A stretch of 64,000 nt of DNA from Alkalithermobacter thermoalcaliphilus JW-YL-7 = DSM 7308. GTDB lineage: Bacteria > Bacillota > Clostridia > Peptostreptococcales > Peptostreptococcaceae. The notes under the pieces were generated by a model. The model had not been told where the DNA came from and ran no database searches. It saw only the letters and a program-made list of their open reading frames with translations. The stretch lies in assembly GCA_001584565.1 (NCBI GenBank), contig LSFY01000001.1:1791174-1855173 (forward strand), written 5' to 3'. The position numbers and the translations under genes are program-made. Positions 35,054-44,051 of the stretch are shown in pieces. Each line of letters opens with the position of its first letter. The stretch's first letter is position 1.

Positions 35054-35653
35054 ATGGTGAAAAGTTTAAAAGGAACACAAACACTAGAAAATTTAATGAA
35101 AGCATTTGCTGGAGAATCACAAGCTAGAAACAGATATACTTTCTATGCAGAGAGAGCTTTAGAAGAAGGATATGATCAGATAGCAGAGTTATTTATAGAA
35201 ACTGCTGACAATGAAAAAGTACATGCAGAAATATTCTTTAACCACATAAAAAATGGATTAGAAGGAGAAGAATTTCCTTATCCAGTAGATATAAAAGCTA
35301 CATATCCTGTTGCAATATCATCTACACTAGAAAACTTAAAGGCTGCAGCTATGGGAGAAAATGAGGAGTGGGATAAATTATATCCTGAGTTTGCTGATAT
35401 AGCAGAAAAAGAAGGGTTTAAAGATGTAGCAGTTTCATTTAGAATGATAGCTAAAGTTGAAGCAAAACACGAAGAAAGATTCTTAAAATTAGCTAAGAAT
35501 GTAGATGAAGGAAAAGTATTTAAGAAAGATACAAAAGTTGAATGGAAATGTAGAGTATGTGGATATATTCATGAAGGAGAATCAGCACCTAAACTATGTC
35601 CAACATGTAAAGTAGAACAAGACTACTTTGAAATGCATTGCGAAAATTATTAA
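35054..35653 (+). CDS. rbr: Rubrerythrin
   Basis: 199 residues. An N-terminal ferritin-like four-helix diiron domain has ligands in GESQARNRY, DNEKVHAE, GENEEW and AKHEERF. The C-terminal rubredoxin-like domain binds one iron through CRVCG and CPTCK. A non-haem peroxidase that reduces hydrogen peroxide in anaerobes, fed electrons through rubredoxin or NADH. Start ATG after GGGAGG; a GTG one codon later is also possible. Monocistronic by spacing. Confidence 0.96.
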   Translation: MVKSLKGTQTLENLMKAFAGESQARNRYTFYAERALEEGYDQIAELFIETADNEKVHAEIFFNHIKNGLEGEEFPYPVDIKATYPVAISSTLENLKAAAMGENEEWDKLYPEFADIAEKEGFKDVAVSFRMIAKVEAKHEERFLKLAKNVDEGKVFKKDTKVEWKCRVCGYIHEGESAPKLCPTCKVEQDYFEMHCENY

Positions 35654-35661
35654 TAATATGA

Positions 35662-35690
35662 TTGAAATATATATATAAAAGTAGTATAAT
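35662..35690 (+). promoter_or_regulatory. Promoter of the serS T-box leader
   Basis: TTGAAA (35662-35667), 17-bp spacer, TATAAT (35685-35690). Transcription would start about 35697, giving a leader of roughly 275 nt. Confidence 0.8.
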
Positions 35691-35696
35691 ATGCAA

Positions 35697-35949
35697 TAAA
35701 TGGATACAATAATAAATAAAAGCGGTGAAAGAAAGTAGTAGAAATATCTATTGTTTTCAGAGAGTGGATGGTAGGTGCAAATCCATAACAATGTATTTCG
35801 AATCCGTTCTTGAGCTGTCAAGGTGAAATTATAGTATCCTTGATCGTTTAGTCTACGTTACAGACTGAGAGAGGGCCTTTTGGTCAATCAGGGTGGCAAC
35901 GCGGAAGCATAAGCTTTCGTCCCTTTTGGGACGAAGGCTTTTATTTTTT
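35697..35949 (+). promoter_or_regulatory. Serine T-box riboswitch
   Basis: T-box leader in front of serS. Seen: an AGAGAG element near the Stem I start, a probable specifier loop GAATCCG with UCC (Ser) at 35803-35805, the T-box consensus AGGGTGGCAACGCGG (35890-35904), and a terminator stem starting at 35911. Uncharged tRNA-Ser(GGA) should pair with UCC and stabilise the antiterminator, raising serS when serine charging falls. Confidence 0.92.
35911..35949 (+). terminator. T-box attenuator terminator
   Basis: AAGCTTTCGTCCC pairs with GGGACGAAGGCTT around TTTT, followed by TTATTTTTT. Its 5' half overlaps the antiterminator region just after the T-box. Confidence 0.88.
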
Positions 35950-35971
35950 GTATTACAAAAGGAGGTTTTGT

Positions 35972-37249
35972 ATGCTAGATATAAAAAGAATAAGAAATGA
36001 TTTAGAAAACATAAAGACACTAATGCAAAAACGTGGAGAGAAAGATTTTGATTTAGATAAGGTAATAAGCTTAGATGACAAAAGAAGAGAAATACTTCAA
36101 GAAGTAGAAAAAATGAAAAATGAGCAAAATGTAACATCAAAACAAATACCTATTTTAAAAAAAGAAGGAAAAGATACAACTGAAATAATGGAGAGAATGA
36201 AAAATCTTTCTGAAACTATCAAAAAACTTGATGAAGAAGTTAAAAAAGTTGAAAGTGAAATAGAATATCATTTACTTAGAATACCTAATGTTCCAAATCC
36301 AGACGTTCCTCAAGGAAATTCAGACGAAGATAATGTAGAGGTAAGAAGATGGGGATGCGTTACAAACTTTAATTTCGAACCTAAAGCTCACTGGGATATA
36401 GGGGTTGATCTTGGAATATTAGATTTTGAAACTGCTTCCAAAATTACAGGATCAAGATTTACTTTGTACAAAGGATTAGGAGCAAGACTTGAAAGAGCAG
36501 TTATAAATTTCTTTTTAGATACTCATATTTATGAGAGTGGGTATACAGAAGTATTACCACCATTTATAGCTAATAGAAACAGTTTTATAGGAACAGGACA
36601 GCTTCCTAAGTTTGAGGAAGATATGTTTAAGCTTTCAGGTGTTGATTATTTCTTAGTTCCAACAGCTGAAGTTCCTGTTACAAATATTCATATGAATGAG
36701 ATAATAGATGGAGATAAGCTTCCTATACAATACTGTGCATATACTCCATGTTTTAGAGCTGAAGCAGGATCTGCAGGAAGAGATACAAGAGGGCTTATAA
36801 GACAACACCAGTTTAACAAAGTTGAGTTAGTTCATTTTGTTAAACCTGAGGATTCATATGATACTTTAGAGAAATTAACTAATAATGCAGAAAAAGTACT
36901 GCAAAAACTTAATCTTCCTTACAGAGTTGTTAAGATTTGTTCAGGAGATTTAGGATTTACAGCTGCATTTAAGTATGATATAGAAGTTTGGATGCCAAGC
37001 TATAATAGATATGTTGAAATATCTTCTTGTTCAAACTTTGAAGATTTCCAAGCAAGAAGAGCAGGGATAAGATTTAAGAGAGATAAAAAGGCAAAAGCCG
37101 AATATGTTCATACACTAAATGGATCAGGAGTTGCTGTTGGTAGAACAGTTGCGGCTATATTAGAAAACTTCCAACAAGAAGACGGATCTGTAATTATACC
37201 AGAAGTTTTAAGACCTTATATGGGTGGAGTTGAAAAAATACAAAAATAA
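35972..37249 (+). CDS. serS: Seryl-tRNA synthetase
   Basis: 425-residue class II synthetase. The N-terminal coiled-coil arm (about 25-100, lysine/glutamate rich) grips the long variable arm of tRNA-Ser. The catalytic core has [23 protein letters not shown] (motif 2) and a motif 3 region with [18 protein letters not shown]. The ATG at 35972 has AGGAGG upstream; the frame extends to 35948 without support. Controlled by the T-box ahead of it. Confidence 0.97.
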   Translation: MLDIKRIRNDLENIKTLMQKRGEKDFDLDKVISLDDKRREILQEVEKMKNEQNVTSKQIPILKKEGKDTTEIMERMKNLSETIKKLDEEVKKVESEIEYHLLRIPNVPNPDVPQGNSDEDNVEVRRWGCVTNFNFEPKAHWDIGVDLGILDFETASKITGSRFTLYKGLGARLERAVINFFLDTHIYESGYTEVLPPFIANRNSFIGTGQLPKFEEDMFKLSGVDYFLVPTAEVPVTNIHMNEIIDGDKLPIQYCAYTPCFRAEAGSAGRDTRGLIRQHQFNKVELVHFVKPEDSYDTLEKLTNNAEKVLQKLNLPYRVVKICSGDLGFTAAFKYDIEVWMPSYNRYVEISSCSNFEDFQARRAGIRFKRDKKAKAEYVHTLNGSGVAVGRTVAAILENFQQEDGSVIIPEVLRPYMGGVEKIQK

Positions 37250-37257
37250 ATATTTTA

Positions 37258-37283
37258 AATCCCCTGCTATGCAGGGGGTTTGA
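37258..37283 (+). terminator. Hairpin after serS
   Basis: CCCCTGC and GCAGGGG pair around TAT. The tail GTTTGAAT is poor in T, so termination may be inefficient. Confidence 0.6.
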
Positions 37284-37324
37284 ATATTATTACATATATG
37301 GATATAATATAAGTTTAGGATAGA

Positions 37325-37353
37325 TTGACAAACATATTATTTTAATATATTAT
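37325..37353 (+). promoter_or_regulatory. Promoter of tadA
   Basis: TTGACA (37325-37330), 17-bp spacer, TATTAT (37348-37353), 31 bp before the tadA start codon. Confidence 0.8.
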
Positions 37354-37383
37354 ATTAAATGTAACACATTTAGAGGAGGAAAA

Positions 37384-37836
37384 ATGAACGACCTTCTTTT
37401 TATGCAGGAAGCTTTAAAAGAAGCATATAAAGCTTATATTAAAGGTGAGGTTCCAGTAGGAGCCGTAATCGTAAAAGATGATAAAGTTATAGCCAAAGCT
37501 CATAATCTAAGAGAAACATTGAAAGATCCAACATCTCATGCAGAGATAATAGCAATAAGAAAAGCTACGGACGTTATAAATGACTGGAGATTAACAGGAT
37601 GCACATTATATGTTACTATAGAGCCATGCCCTATGTGTGCAGGAGCTATTTTACAAAGTAGAATAGATAGGCTTGTAGTTGGATCTAAAGATGAGAAAGG
37701 TGGAGCTTGTGGTTCAAGAATAGATTTAATGAAACATAATTTATTCAATCATAATGTAGATGTAACGTTTGGAATATTAGAAAATGAATGTTCAGATATA
37801 ATGAAAAACTTTTTTAAAACTTTAAGACGCAAATAA
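37384..37836 (+). CDS. tadA: tRNA-specific adenosine deaminase TadA
   Basis: 150 residues. Zinc-dependent deaminase that converts A34 to inosine in tRNA-Arg(ACG). Active-site motif HAE with H52 and E54 (SHAEIIAI); zinc cysteines C82 and C85 in PCPMC. The start follows GAGGAGG. The cognate substrate tRNA-Arg(ACG) is in this window at 55654-55730. Sits just before tRNA-Ser and the SRP RNA, a conserved Firmicute neighbourhood. Confidence 0.95.
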   Translation: MNDLLFMQEALKEAYKAYIKGEVPVGAVIVKDDKVIAKAHNLRETLKDPTSHAEIIAIRKATDVINDWRLTGCTLYVTIEPCPMCAGAILQSRIDRLVVGSKDEKGGACGSRIDLMKHNLFNHNVDVTFGILENECSDIMKNFFKTLRRK

Positions 37837-37840
37837 AAGT

Positions 37841-37934
37841 GGAGAGATGGCCGAGTTGGTTGAAGGCGCTCGCCTGGAAAGCGTGTAGACAGGGATAACT
37901 TGTCTCGCGGGTTCGAATCCCGCTCTCTCCGCCA
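37841..37934 (+). tRNA. tRNA-Ser(GGA)
   Basis: 94 nt with long variable arm and encoded CCA, anticodon GGA in loop CTGGAAA. Reads UCC/UCU and is the expected partner of the serS T-box specifier. Confidence 0.97.
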
Positions 37935-37954
37935 TTGGGAAAAGTTTATAAAGT

Positions 37955-38225
37955 TTGCTGTGCTAGACGGGGAGGTAGCGGTGCCTTGTAACCTGCAATC
38001 CGCTATAGCAGGGTTTAAGTCCATCTGGAGGGCTATAAGCTGTAGGGCAGCCCTAGGTAAGTGGCGATGATATTTGGGTCCTGCGCAATAAAAGCTCACA
38101 AACCCCGCCAGGTCCGGAAGGAAGCAACGGTAAGTGATAACTTTTATGTGCCGCAGGGGTGCCTAAATTGAGCTAACTGCCTAGGTAGCGCTTATGGCTA
38201 TAGTTCGAATGATGGTGCACAGCAT
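37955..38225 (+). ncRNA. ffs: Signal recognition particle RNA (large, Bacillus type)
   Basis: About 270 nt. Termini TGCTGTGC (37956-37963) and GCACAGCA (38217-38224) pair. The Alu-like 5' region (GACGGGGAGGTAGCGGTGCC) and the Ffh-binding hairpin with CAGGTCCGGAAGGAAGCA (38109-38126) are clear. It is the scaffold of SRP, which targets nascent membrane proteins. Confidence 0.95.
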
Positions 38226-38240
38226 TTAATATAACAAACT

Positions 38241-38272
38241 ATCCTCATCAGAATTTTCTGGTGGGGATTTTT
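38241..38272 (+). terminator. Terminator after SRP RNA
   Basis: ATCCTCATCAG pairs with CTGGTGGGGAT (two G-U pairs) around a 6-nt loop, followed by TTTTT. Confidence 0.85.
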
Positions 38273-38321
38273 GACTTTATATTATATAATATTTAGGTAT
38301 TATATATTTTGAGGTGATATT

Positions 38322-39893
38322 ATGCATAAAGCTTTATATAGAGTATATAGGCCTATCAAATTTGAAGATATATTAGGACAAGATCATATAATTAAAACTC
38401 TTAAAAATCAAATAAAAAGTAACAATATAGGACATGCTTATTTGTTTTGTGGGAGTAGGGGTACTGGTAAAACTTCTACAGCTAAAGTGTTTGCAAGAGC
38501 GGTAAATTGTTTAGGTGAAGATGAAAAACCTTGTAATGAGTGTAATGTGTGTAAAAGTATTTTATCAGAAGAAATAATGGATGTAATAGAGATAGACGCA
38601 GCATCTAATAACGGTGTAGACGATATAAGGGAACTAAGGGAAAATGTTAAATATCCTCCATCTGTAGGTAAATATAAAGTTTATATAATAGATGAAGTGC
38701 ATATGTTATCCCAAGGGGCGTTTAATGCTTTACTAAAAACACTAGAGGAACCTCCAAAACATATAATATTTATATTAGCTACAACAGAACCACACAAAAT
38801 ACCTGCTACAATATTATCAAGATGTCAAAGATTTGATTTTAAAAGAGTAACAGTTACGGATATAGTTTATAGAATGAAGATGATCTGCAGTGATTTAGGT
38901 ATAAGTGTAGATGATAAAGGGCTAAATTTAATAGCAAAAAGCTCAGAGGGAGCTTTAAGAGATGCGCTAAGTATGCTAGATCAAGTTATATCATATAGTA
39001 AAAATGATATAACTTATGATGATATAGTAGAGCTTTTAGGTATAGTAGATTCTAGTTTTTTACTAAAGATAACAGATCATATAATAAATAAAGATACAAA
39101 ACTGATTCTTAATACAATAAATGATCTAATTGTTTGGGGAAAAGATATAAAGCAATTTTTAAATGATTTAATAGATCATTTTAGAAATCTTATGATATGT
39201 AAAGTTTCTAAAGATGTAGGTGATATACTAATTTTTACTGAAGAGTATATAAATGATCTAAAAAATCAAAGTGAGGATATAAGTTTAAATGAGATAATAA
39301 GAATAATTAATATACTTTCAAATTGTGAAAATAATATAAAATATTCATCAAACCAAAGAGTATTGTTAGAGGTAGCATTGATTAAAGCGTGTCAGGCATC
39401 ACTTGATGAAGCGAAAGAGTCAATAGTTAGTAGATTAGAAAATTTAGAAAAAATAATTTTATCAGGAGTTAAAATAGACACATCAAAAGAAGAATCTAAT
39501 ACTAATAAGGTAAAGAAAATAGAAAATAATAAGATAGTTAAAAGTGATACGAATATAAAAGAAAAAATACTTCCAGAAATATTAGATTATATGAAAAAAG
39601 ATAGACAAGTACCTGTGGCTGCAATGCTTAAGGAAGCAGATAAATTTATTGTAGAAGATAACACTTTTGTTATAATTTTTAAAGATGCTCATAATTTCCT
39701 TAAAGAAACCTTAAGCAAGGAAGAAAAAAGACAATATGTACAGAAAGTTATAAATAACATACTAAATCAAAATCTCAAAGTTTCATTTTTTCTAGAATCA
39801 GAAAGAATAATAAATAATGAAAATACAGAAGATGAAGGTATAAAAATACTAGAGAAAATTTTTGATAAAGATTTAATCCAGGTAAAAGAGTAA
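38322..39893 (+). CDS. dnaX: DNA polymerase III subunits gamma/tau
   Basis: 523-residue clamp-loader ATPase. Walker A GSRGTGKTS (44-52), a zinc module with cysteines 63, 71, 74 and 77, the Walker B-type DEVHMLSQGAFNALLKTLEEPP, then the sensor and collar domains. The last about 140 residues are a lysine-rich linker and a short tau-like domain. No internal frameshift signal was noticed, so tau is probably the only product. Start after TTGAGGTG. First gene of dnaX-ybaB-recR. Confidence 0.96.
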   Translation: MHKALYRVYRPIKFEDILGQDHIIKTLKNQIKSNNIGHAYLFCGSRGTGKTSTAKVFARAVNCLGEDEKPCNECNVCKSILSEEIMDVIEIDAASNNGVDDIRELRENVKYPPSVGKYKVYIIDEVHMLSQGAFNALLKTLEEPPKHIIFILATTEPHKIPATILSRCQRFDFKRVTVTDIVYRMKMICSDLGISVDDKGLNLIAKSSEGALRDALSMLDQVISYSKNDITYDDIVELLGIVDSSFLLKITDHIINKDTKLILNTINDLIVWGKDIKQFLNDLIDHFRNLMICKVSKDVGDILIFTEEYINDLKNQSEDISLNEIIRIINILSNCENNIKYSSNQRVLLEVALIKACQASLDEAKESIVSRLENLEKIILSGVKIDTSKEESNTNKVKKIENNKIVKSDTNIKEKILPEILDYMKKDRQVPVAAMLKEADKFIVEDNTFVIIFKDAHNFLKETLSKEEKRQYVQKVINNILNQNLKVSFFLESERIINNENTEDEGIKILEKIFDKDLIQVKE

Positions 39894-39943
39894 TATATAA
39901 TATGGTATAATGTTAATAAATTTTTCTAAGGAGGTATATATAT

Positions 39944-40282
39944 ATGGCAAAAAGAGGTTTTCCAGGAGTGCCTGGTAATATGAATAACATGTTAAAACAA
40001 GTTCAAAAGATGCAAAGAGAAATGGAAAAAATGCAAAATGAACTTGCACAAAAAGAAGTAGAAGCTTCAGTTGGAGGAGGAGCTGTAACTGTTAGAGCAA
40101 ATGGAAAAAAAGAAATAGTAAGCGTAGAAATAAAACCTGAAGTAGTAGATCCAGATGATATAGAAATGTTACAAGATCTAGTTTTATCTGCTGTAAATGA
40201 AGCTTTAAGATCAGCAGATGAGATGATGAATTCTCAAATGAGCAAATTAACAGGTGGAATGAATATTCCGGGGTTATTCTAA
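39944..40282 (+). CDS. ybaB: YbaB/EbfC family nucleoid-associated protein
   Basis: 112 residues. N-terminal methionine- and glutamine-rich helix ([20 protein letters not shown]), then the [25 protein letters not shown] core. Dimeric DNA-binding protein, nearly always between dnaX and recR. Start after AAGGAGG. The stop codon overlaps the recR ATG by one base. Confidence 0.94.
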   Translation: MAKRGFPGVPGNMNNMLKQVQKMQREMEKMQNELAQKEVEASVGGGAVTVRANGKKEIVSVEIKPEVVDPDDIEMLQDLVLSAVNEALRSADEMMNSQMSKLTGGMNIPGLF

Positions 40283-40893
40283 TGAGTGAATTTATGGAGT
40301 ATTATTCAGGACCTATATCAAGGCTTATAGAAGAATTTTCAAAGCTACCTGGTATAGGAAGAAAAACAGCTCAAAGACTAGCTTTTCATGTCATAAACAT
40401 GAATTTAGAAGATGTAGATAGTCTGTCAAAAGCTATAATTGAGGCAAAAAAACAGATTAAATACTGTGCAAGTTGTTGTAATATAACAGATAAAGAAAAA
40501 TGCGATATATGCTCAAATCAAGGCAGAAGTGAAGAGGTTATATGTGTTGTTGAGGACCCAAGAGATGTATCTGCAATGGAAAGAACAAAAGAGTTTAGAG
40601 GCAAATACCATGTTTTACATGGAGTTATATCTCCTATGGATGGAGTAGGTCCTGATATGATAAAGGTTAAGGAATTATTAGTAAGATTGAATAATCCTCA
40701 AGTTAAAGAAGTAATACTTGCAACAAATCCGACTATAGAAGGTGAAGCTACAGCTATGTATCTAGCAAGACTTATAAAACCGCTAGGTATAAAAGTTACA
40801 AGAATAGCACATGGTCTTCCAGTCGGTGGAGATTTAGAATATGCAGATGAGGTAACTATATCAAAAGCTTTAGAAGGAAGAAGAGAACTATAA
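40282..40893 (+). CDS. recR: Recombination protein RecR
   Basis: 203 residues. Helix-hairpin-helix [15 protein letters not shown], a zinc module (CASCC, then CDIC) and a TOPRIM domain beginning [17 protein letters not shown]. Forms a DNA clamp with RecO that helps RecA load, in the RecF pathway. Start is the ATG overlapping the ybaB stop; a second ATG at 40294 is possible and would fit the usual N-terminus as well. Confidence 0.95.
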   Translation: MSEFMEYYSGPISRLIEEFSKLPGIGRKTAQRLAFHVINMNLEDVDSLSKAIIEAKKQIKYCASCCNITDKEKCDICSNQGRSEEVICVVEDPRDVSAMERTKEFRGKYHVLHGVISPMDGVGPDMIKVKELLVRLNNPQVKEVILATNPTIEGEATAMYLARLIKPLGIKVTRIAHGLPVGGDLEYADEVTISKALEGRREL

Positions 40894-40919
40894 CTGAGGC
40901 GAAAGCTTCAGTTTTTTTT
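40892..40919 (+). terminator. Terminator after recR
   Basis: AACTGAGGC pairs with GCTTCAGTT (one G-U) around GAAA, followed by eight T. Confidence 0.88.
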
Positions 40920-40920
40920 C

Positions 40921-40949
40921 TTGAAGTAATTTATCTTGTGTTGTATAAT
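40921..40949 (+). promoter_or_regulatory. Promoter of the small charged-protein gene
   Basis: TTGAAG (40921-40926), 17-bp spacer, TATAAT (40944-40949). About 105 nt of leader precedes the gene; I see no recognisable riboswitch in it. Confidence 0.65.
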
Positions 40950-41059
40950 TTTTTAGAAATGATTTTTCACACTTAAGGAGAGTGGTTTTATAGATATTAT
41001 TCGTATCTTCACCAAAGATTGAGTTAAATTATTGTAAAAATTAGGGTAGGGGTGTAACA

Positions 41060-41287
41060 ATGAAAACTATTATCGACTGTGAAGAACATAGAGCTATGAA
41101 GGAAAAGAGAAACAAAAAAATTCTTTCAAAGAGTAAAAAACAATTTGATTATGACTATGATGATGAGATAGAGTTTGTAAGAAGCAAAAAGAATAAATCT
41201 AAATTAAAAAAGCAAAAAAACTTTAATAATAACTATAAAAACTTTGAATATGACTATGAAGAAGATTTTTATGATCCAGAATACTAA
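41060..41287 (+). CDS. Small highly charged hypothetical protein
   Basis: 75 residues, not recognised. It alternates lysine-rich blocks (MKEKRNKKILSKSKKQ; KKNKSKLKKQKN) with acidic/tyrosine blocks (FDYDYDDEIEF; FEYDYEEDFYD). No membrane segment or signal peptide; probably disordered. ATG preceded by AGGGGTG, a good promoter upstream and a terminator directly after the stop codon, so it looks like a real single-gene transcript. Function unknown. Confidence 0.7.
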   Translation: MKTIIDCEEHRAMKEKRNKKILSKSKKQFDYDYDDEIEFVRSKKNKSKLKKQKNFNNNYKNFEYDYEEDFYDPEY

Positions 41288-41312
41288 AGCCGGAATAACA
41301 TCCGGCTTTTAT
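41286..41312. terminator. Terminator between convergent genes
   Basis: AAAGCCGGA and TCCGGCTTT pair around ATAACA; T-runs lie on both sides, so it can serve the small gene (plus) and the glycosyltransferase (minus). Confidence 0.85.
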
Positions 41313-42424
41313 TTGTTTAGTTCATTTGCAATAAGGTCTGCTATATTTTCTGCAGAGTGTAATTTCTTTATAAGACGCATATTATTTTTTATATTTTGTA
41401 GCCTATCAGGATTTTCAATGAGAATTTGGATCAAAACTTTTAAGTTGTATTTTGGAGTAGTTTTAAGAGCCAATCCATTATTTAAAAGAAAATCTATATT
41501 TTCCTCTTCTTGGCCTGGGATATAATATGGAATTACCATAGGAATTTCTTTTAATATAGCCTCAGTAGTAGTAAGGCCTCCAGGTTTAGAAATTAAAACA
41601 TCAGATAAAGACATAAGATGACTTATTTTATCAGTAAAAGAAAGAAGTACTACTTTTTTATCTATTCCTAAATCTATAATTTTTTTGATTTTTTCTTTTA
41701 GAGAATCATTTCTACCTGTTACAACAATTATTTGTATATCGTAGTTTATATTTAAAAGGTCTAAAAATGCATCTTTTACATTTCCAGCTCCAAAACTGCC
41801 TCCCATAAGTAATACAGTAAATTTATCATCAATATTAAATTCTTTTTTAACCGAATCAATATCTTTAATCTCTAGAAAAGACTTTTCAATAGGTATACCA
41901 AATGGATAAATTTTATCTTTATGTATACCTTCTTCGATCAAAAGTTGTTTTACAAATTCATCACCAACTATATAAAAGTCAATTTCATCTTGAATCCATG
42001 TAGAGTGAATAGTGTAATCTGTTAATATAGACATAATGGGAATATTAAATTTGTGTTTTTTCTTAAGTTTAGATACAGCCATTAAAGGAAAAGGATGAGT
42101 TCCTATTATGGCGTCTGGTTTTTTATCGGATATTAATCTGTTTAGTTTTATCATCATGTATCTAAGAAATATATTTTTATTTAGCTCCCTTTTAGATATT
42201 GTCCAATCAGATATTTTATACACTTTTCCATAAGCTTTAGGTGTATATATAGCTGATTTTTCGTATCCTTTAGATATTATCTTATCTACTGTAGGACTTA
42301 CAAATTTTAAACTATCTATAATTTCACTTTGGATATTTCTAGAGCTAAGTGCATCTTGAAGAGCTTTAGCTGCTCTATTATGCCCTCCTCCTGTTGAAGC
42401 AGAAAGAATTAAAACTTTTTTCAT
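41309..42424 (-). CDS. UgtP/MGDG-synthase-like diacylglycerol glycosyltransferase
   Basis: 371 residues, GT28-type. The N-terminal half has ASTGGGHNRAAKAL (9-22), the MGDG-synthase signature that binds diacylglycerol at the membrane; the C-terminal half has the nucleotide-sugar site (LLMGGSFGAG and SKPGGLTTTEAI). Likely transfers glucose or galactose from UDP-sugar to diacylglycerol, making membrane glycolipids or a lipoteichoic-acid anchor. ATG preceded by AAAGGAGG. Sugar donor cannot be told from sequence. Convergent with the small-protein gene and divergent from the AI-2E gene. Confidence 0.85.
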   Translation of the reverse strand: MKKVLILSASTGGGHNRAAKALQDALSSRNIQSEIIDSLKFVSPTVDKIISKGYEKSAIYTPKAYGKVYKISDWTISKRELNKNIFLRYMMIKLNRLISDKKPDAIIGTHPFPLMAVSKLKKKHKFNIPIMSILTDYTIHSTWIQDEIDFYIVGDEFVKQLLIEEGIHKDKIYPFGIPIEKSFLEIKDIDSVKKEFNIDDKFTVLLMGGSFGAGNVKDAFLDLLNINYDIQIIVVTGRNDSLKEKIKKIIDLGIDKKVVLLSFTDKISHLMSLSDVLISKPGGLTTTEAILKEIPMVIPYYIPGQEEENIDFLLNNGLALKTTPKYNLKVLIQILIENPDRLQNIKNNMRLIKKLHSAENIADLIANELNK

Positions 42425-42502
42425 ATGGACCTCCTTTAATATAGGAACTTTAAGGATAAATAAATTGTACTATAAAAGTAAGTATATATCTATCTAAAAC
42501 TA

Positions 42503-42511
42503 TGTTATACT
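42503..42511 (+). promoter_or_regulatory. Extended -10 for the AI-2E permease gene
   Basis: TGTTATACT (TGn plus TATACT), 32 bp before the start codon; no clear -35. Confidence 0.5.
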
Positions 42512-42542
42512 ATAATTAACAGATTATTTAAGGAGGAAGTAT

Positions 42543-43646
42543 ATGTTTAAGATAAAAAACTCTATACATTTTTTCATAATTTTACTCATATCATTTATTT
42601 TGTTTAGAATGGTGAATAGTTTAGATACTATAACAGTTAATATAAAAACTTTTATATCAATATTAGGTCCTTTTATATGGGCTTTTTCTATAGCTTATCT
42701 TTTAAATCCTATGATGTCTTACCTAGAAAGAAACTTTAAAATTAAAAGAGGACTTAGTATAGGAATAGTATATCTTGTAGTTTTAGGATTAATAATAATA
42801 ACAGCCACAATAGTTTCTCCAAGAATAGTCAAAAGTATAGCACAGATATTAAATGATATGCCAAGTTATATAAATATAACACAGGAGTGGGTAAAAACAA
42901 ACGTAATCAACTCAAAAATATTAGAAAGATATGGCGTTACAGGTTATGTAGAACAAAATATAAATCAGATATTAATTCAAGTTACTGCATTTTTAGATAA
43001 AACACTAAATACATTAGTTGTAAGTATAATAGGATTTACTTCTGTATTTTTTAATCTAATACTTGGTTTGATAATATCTATATATCTTCTTAAAGACAAA
43101 GAGCAATTTATAATTAGCATAAAAAAAGTTTTATATGCAGTATTTTCTCAAGACGTAGCAAACTCTATTATAAAATTTGGAACAGAAGTAGATGATATAT
43201 TTTCACAGTTTATAATAGGAAAATTTATAGATTCTCTCATTATAGCAATATTATGTTTTTTAGGTCTTTTAATACTAAAGATAGACTATCCTATTTTGAT
43301 AAGTTTAATCATTGGAATAACTAATATGATTCCTTATTTTGGGCCTATAATAGGTATGATTCCAGCAGTAGTAATTACTCTGTTTTATAGTCCTATAAAA
43401 GCTTTATGGGTTGCTATATTTATACTTATACTTCAGCAGTTTGATGGATGGGTATTAGGCCCTAAAATATTAGGAGATAAAGTTGGACTTAGTCCTTTTT
43501 GGGTAATATTGGCTATAGTTATAGGTGGAGGAACATTCGGCGTATTAGGAATGTTTCTGGGAGTACCTATAATAGCGGTTATTAAAATGATACTAGAAAG
43601 ATATGTAGCCAAGAAACTCTCTAACAAAAAAATACATATAAAATAA
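42543..43646 (+). CDS. AI-2E family transporter (PerM/YtvI type)
   Basis: 367 residues, about eight membrane helices. Conserved C-terminal segments NMIPYFGPIIGMIPAV and DGWVLGPKILGDKVGLSP mark the AI-2E exporter superfamily (PF01594). Members export autoinducer-2 in E. coli or act as sodium/proton antiporters in some Firmicutes; the substrate here is unknown. ATG after AAGGAGG. Separate transcript from neighbours by spacing. Confidence 0.88.
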   Translation: MFKIKNSIHFFIILLISFILFRMVNSLDTITVNIKTFISILGPFIWAFSIAYLLNPMMSYLERNFKIKRGLSIGIVYLVVLGLIIITATIVSPRIVKSIAQILNDMPSYINITQEWVKTNVINSKILERYGVTGYVEQNINQILIQVTAFLDKTLNTLVVSIIGFTSVFFNLILGLIISIYLLKDKEQFIISIKKVLYAVFSQDVANSIIKFGTEVDDIFSQFIIGKFIDSLIIAILCFLGLLILKIDYPILISLIIGITNMIPYFGPIIGMIPAVVITLFYSPIKALWVAIFILILQQFDGWVLGPKILGDKVGLSPFWVILAIVIGGGTFGVLGMFLGVPIIAVIKMILERYVAKKLSNKKIHIK

Positions 43647-43714
43647 ATCTGTTTAAAAAATAGAATTTGGGAAAAATATATGTAAAAGATACAATTTTGT
43701 TAGGAGGATTCAAA

Positions 43715-43945
43715 ATGGCTAAAATAGAAATTTATACAAGCAACACTTGCGGATACTGCCATGCAGCAAAAGATTATTTCGACGAGAGAAAAATAGAATA
43801 TGTTGAACACAACGTTTCAGAAGATAGTACGGCTAGAAAAAAACTTATGAAAATGGGTTATATGTCAGTACCAATTATAGTAATAGATGGAGAAGAGATA
43901 TTAGGATTTGATAAAACTCGAATAGAAGAGTTGCTCCCTCTTTAA
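43715..43945 (+). CDS. Glutaredoxin-like protein
   Basis: 76 residues, thioredoxin fold. Redox motif C12-G-Y-C15, cis-proline in SVPIIVIDG, and a final helix with GFDKTRIEELL. This resembles the NrdH/YruB-like glutaredoxins of clostridia, which are reduced by thioredoxin reductase rather than glutathione. ATG chosen at 43715 because TTAGGAGG precedes it; the frame runs back to 43667 without a ribosome binding site. Confidence 0.9.
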   Translation: MAKIEIYTSNTCGYCHAAKDYFDERKIEYVEHNVSEDSTARKKLMKMGYMSVPIIVIDGEEILGFDKTRIEELLPL

Positions 43946-43974
43946 AACTACACTTAGGTGTAGTTTTTATTTTG
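43944..43974 (+). terminator. Terminator after the glutaredoxin gene
   Basis: AAAACTACAC and GTGTAGTTTT pair around TTAG, followed by TATTTT. Confidence 0.85.
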
Positions 43975-44051
43975 GAAATTTTTCTAAAGAGGGAAATGAC
44001 TTTTTTTGTAGAATAATATTTCCGGATATCAAAAATGGAAGGAGATAAACG

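Noticed and set aside
35853-36140. 95-residue minus-strand ORF across the T-box and serS start
   Set aside because: Explained by the T-box leader and serS on the plus strand.
37749-38099. 116-residue minus-strand ORF over tadA, tRNA-Ser and the SRP RNA
   Set aside because: Antisense to two RNA genes and a clear CDS; no start signals.
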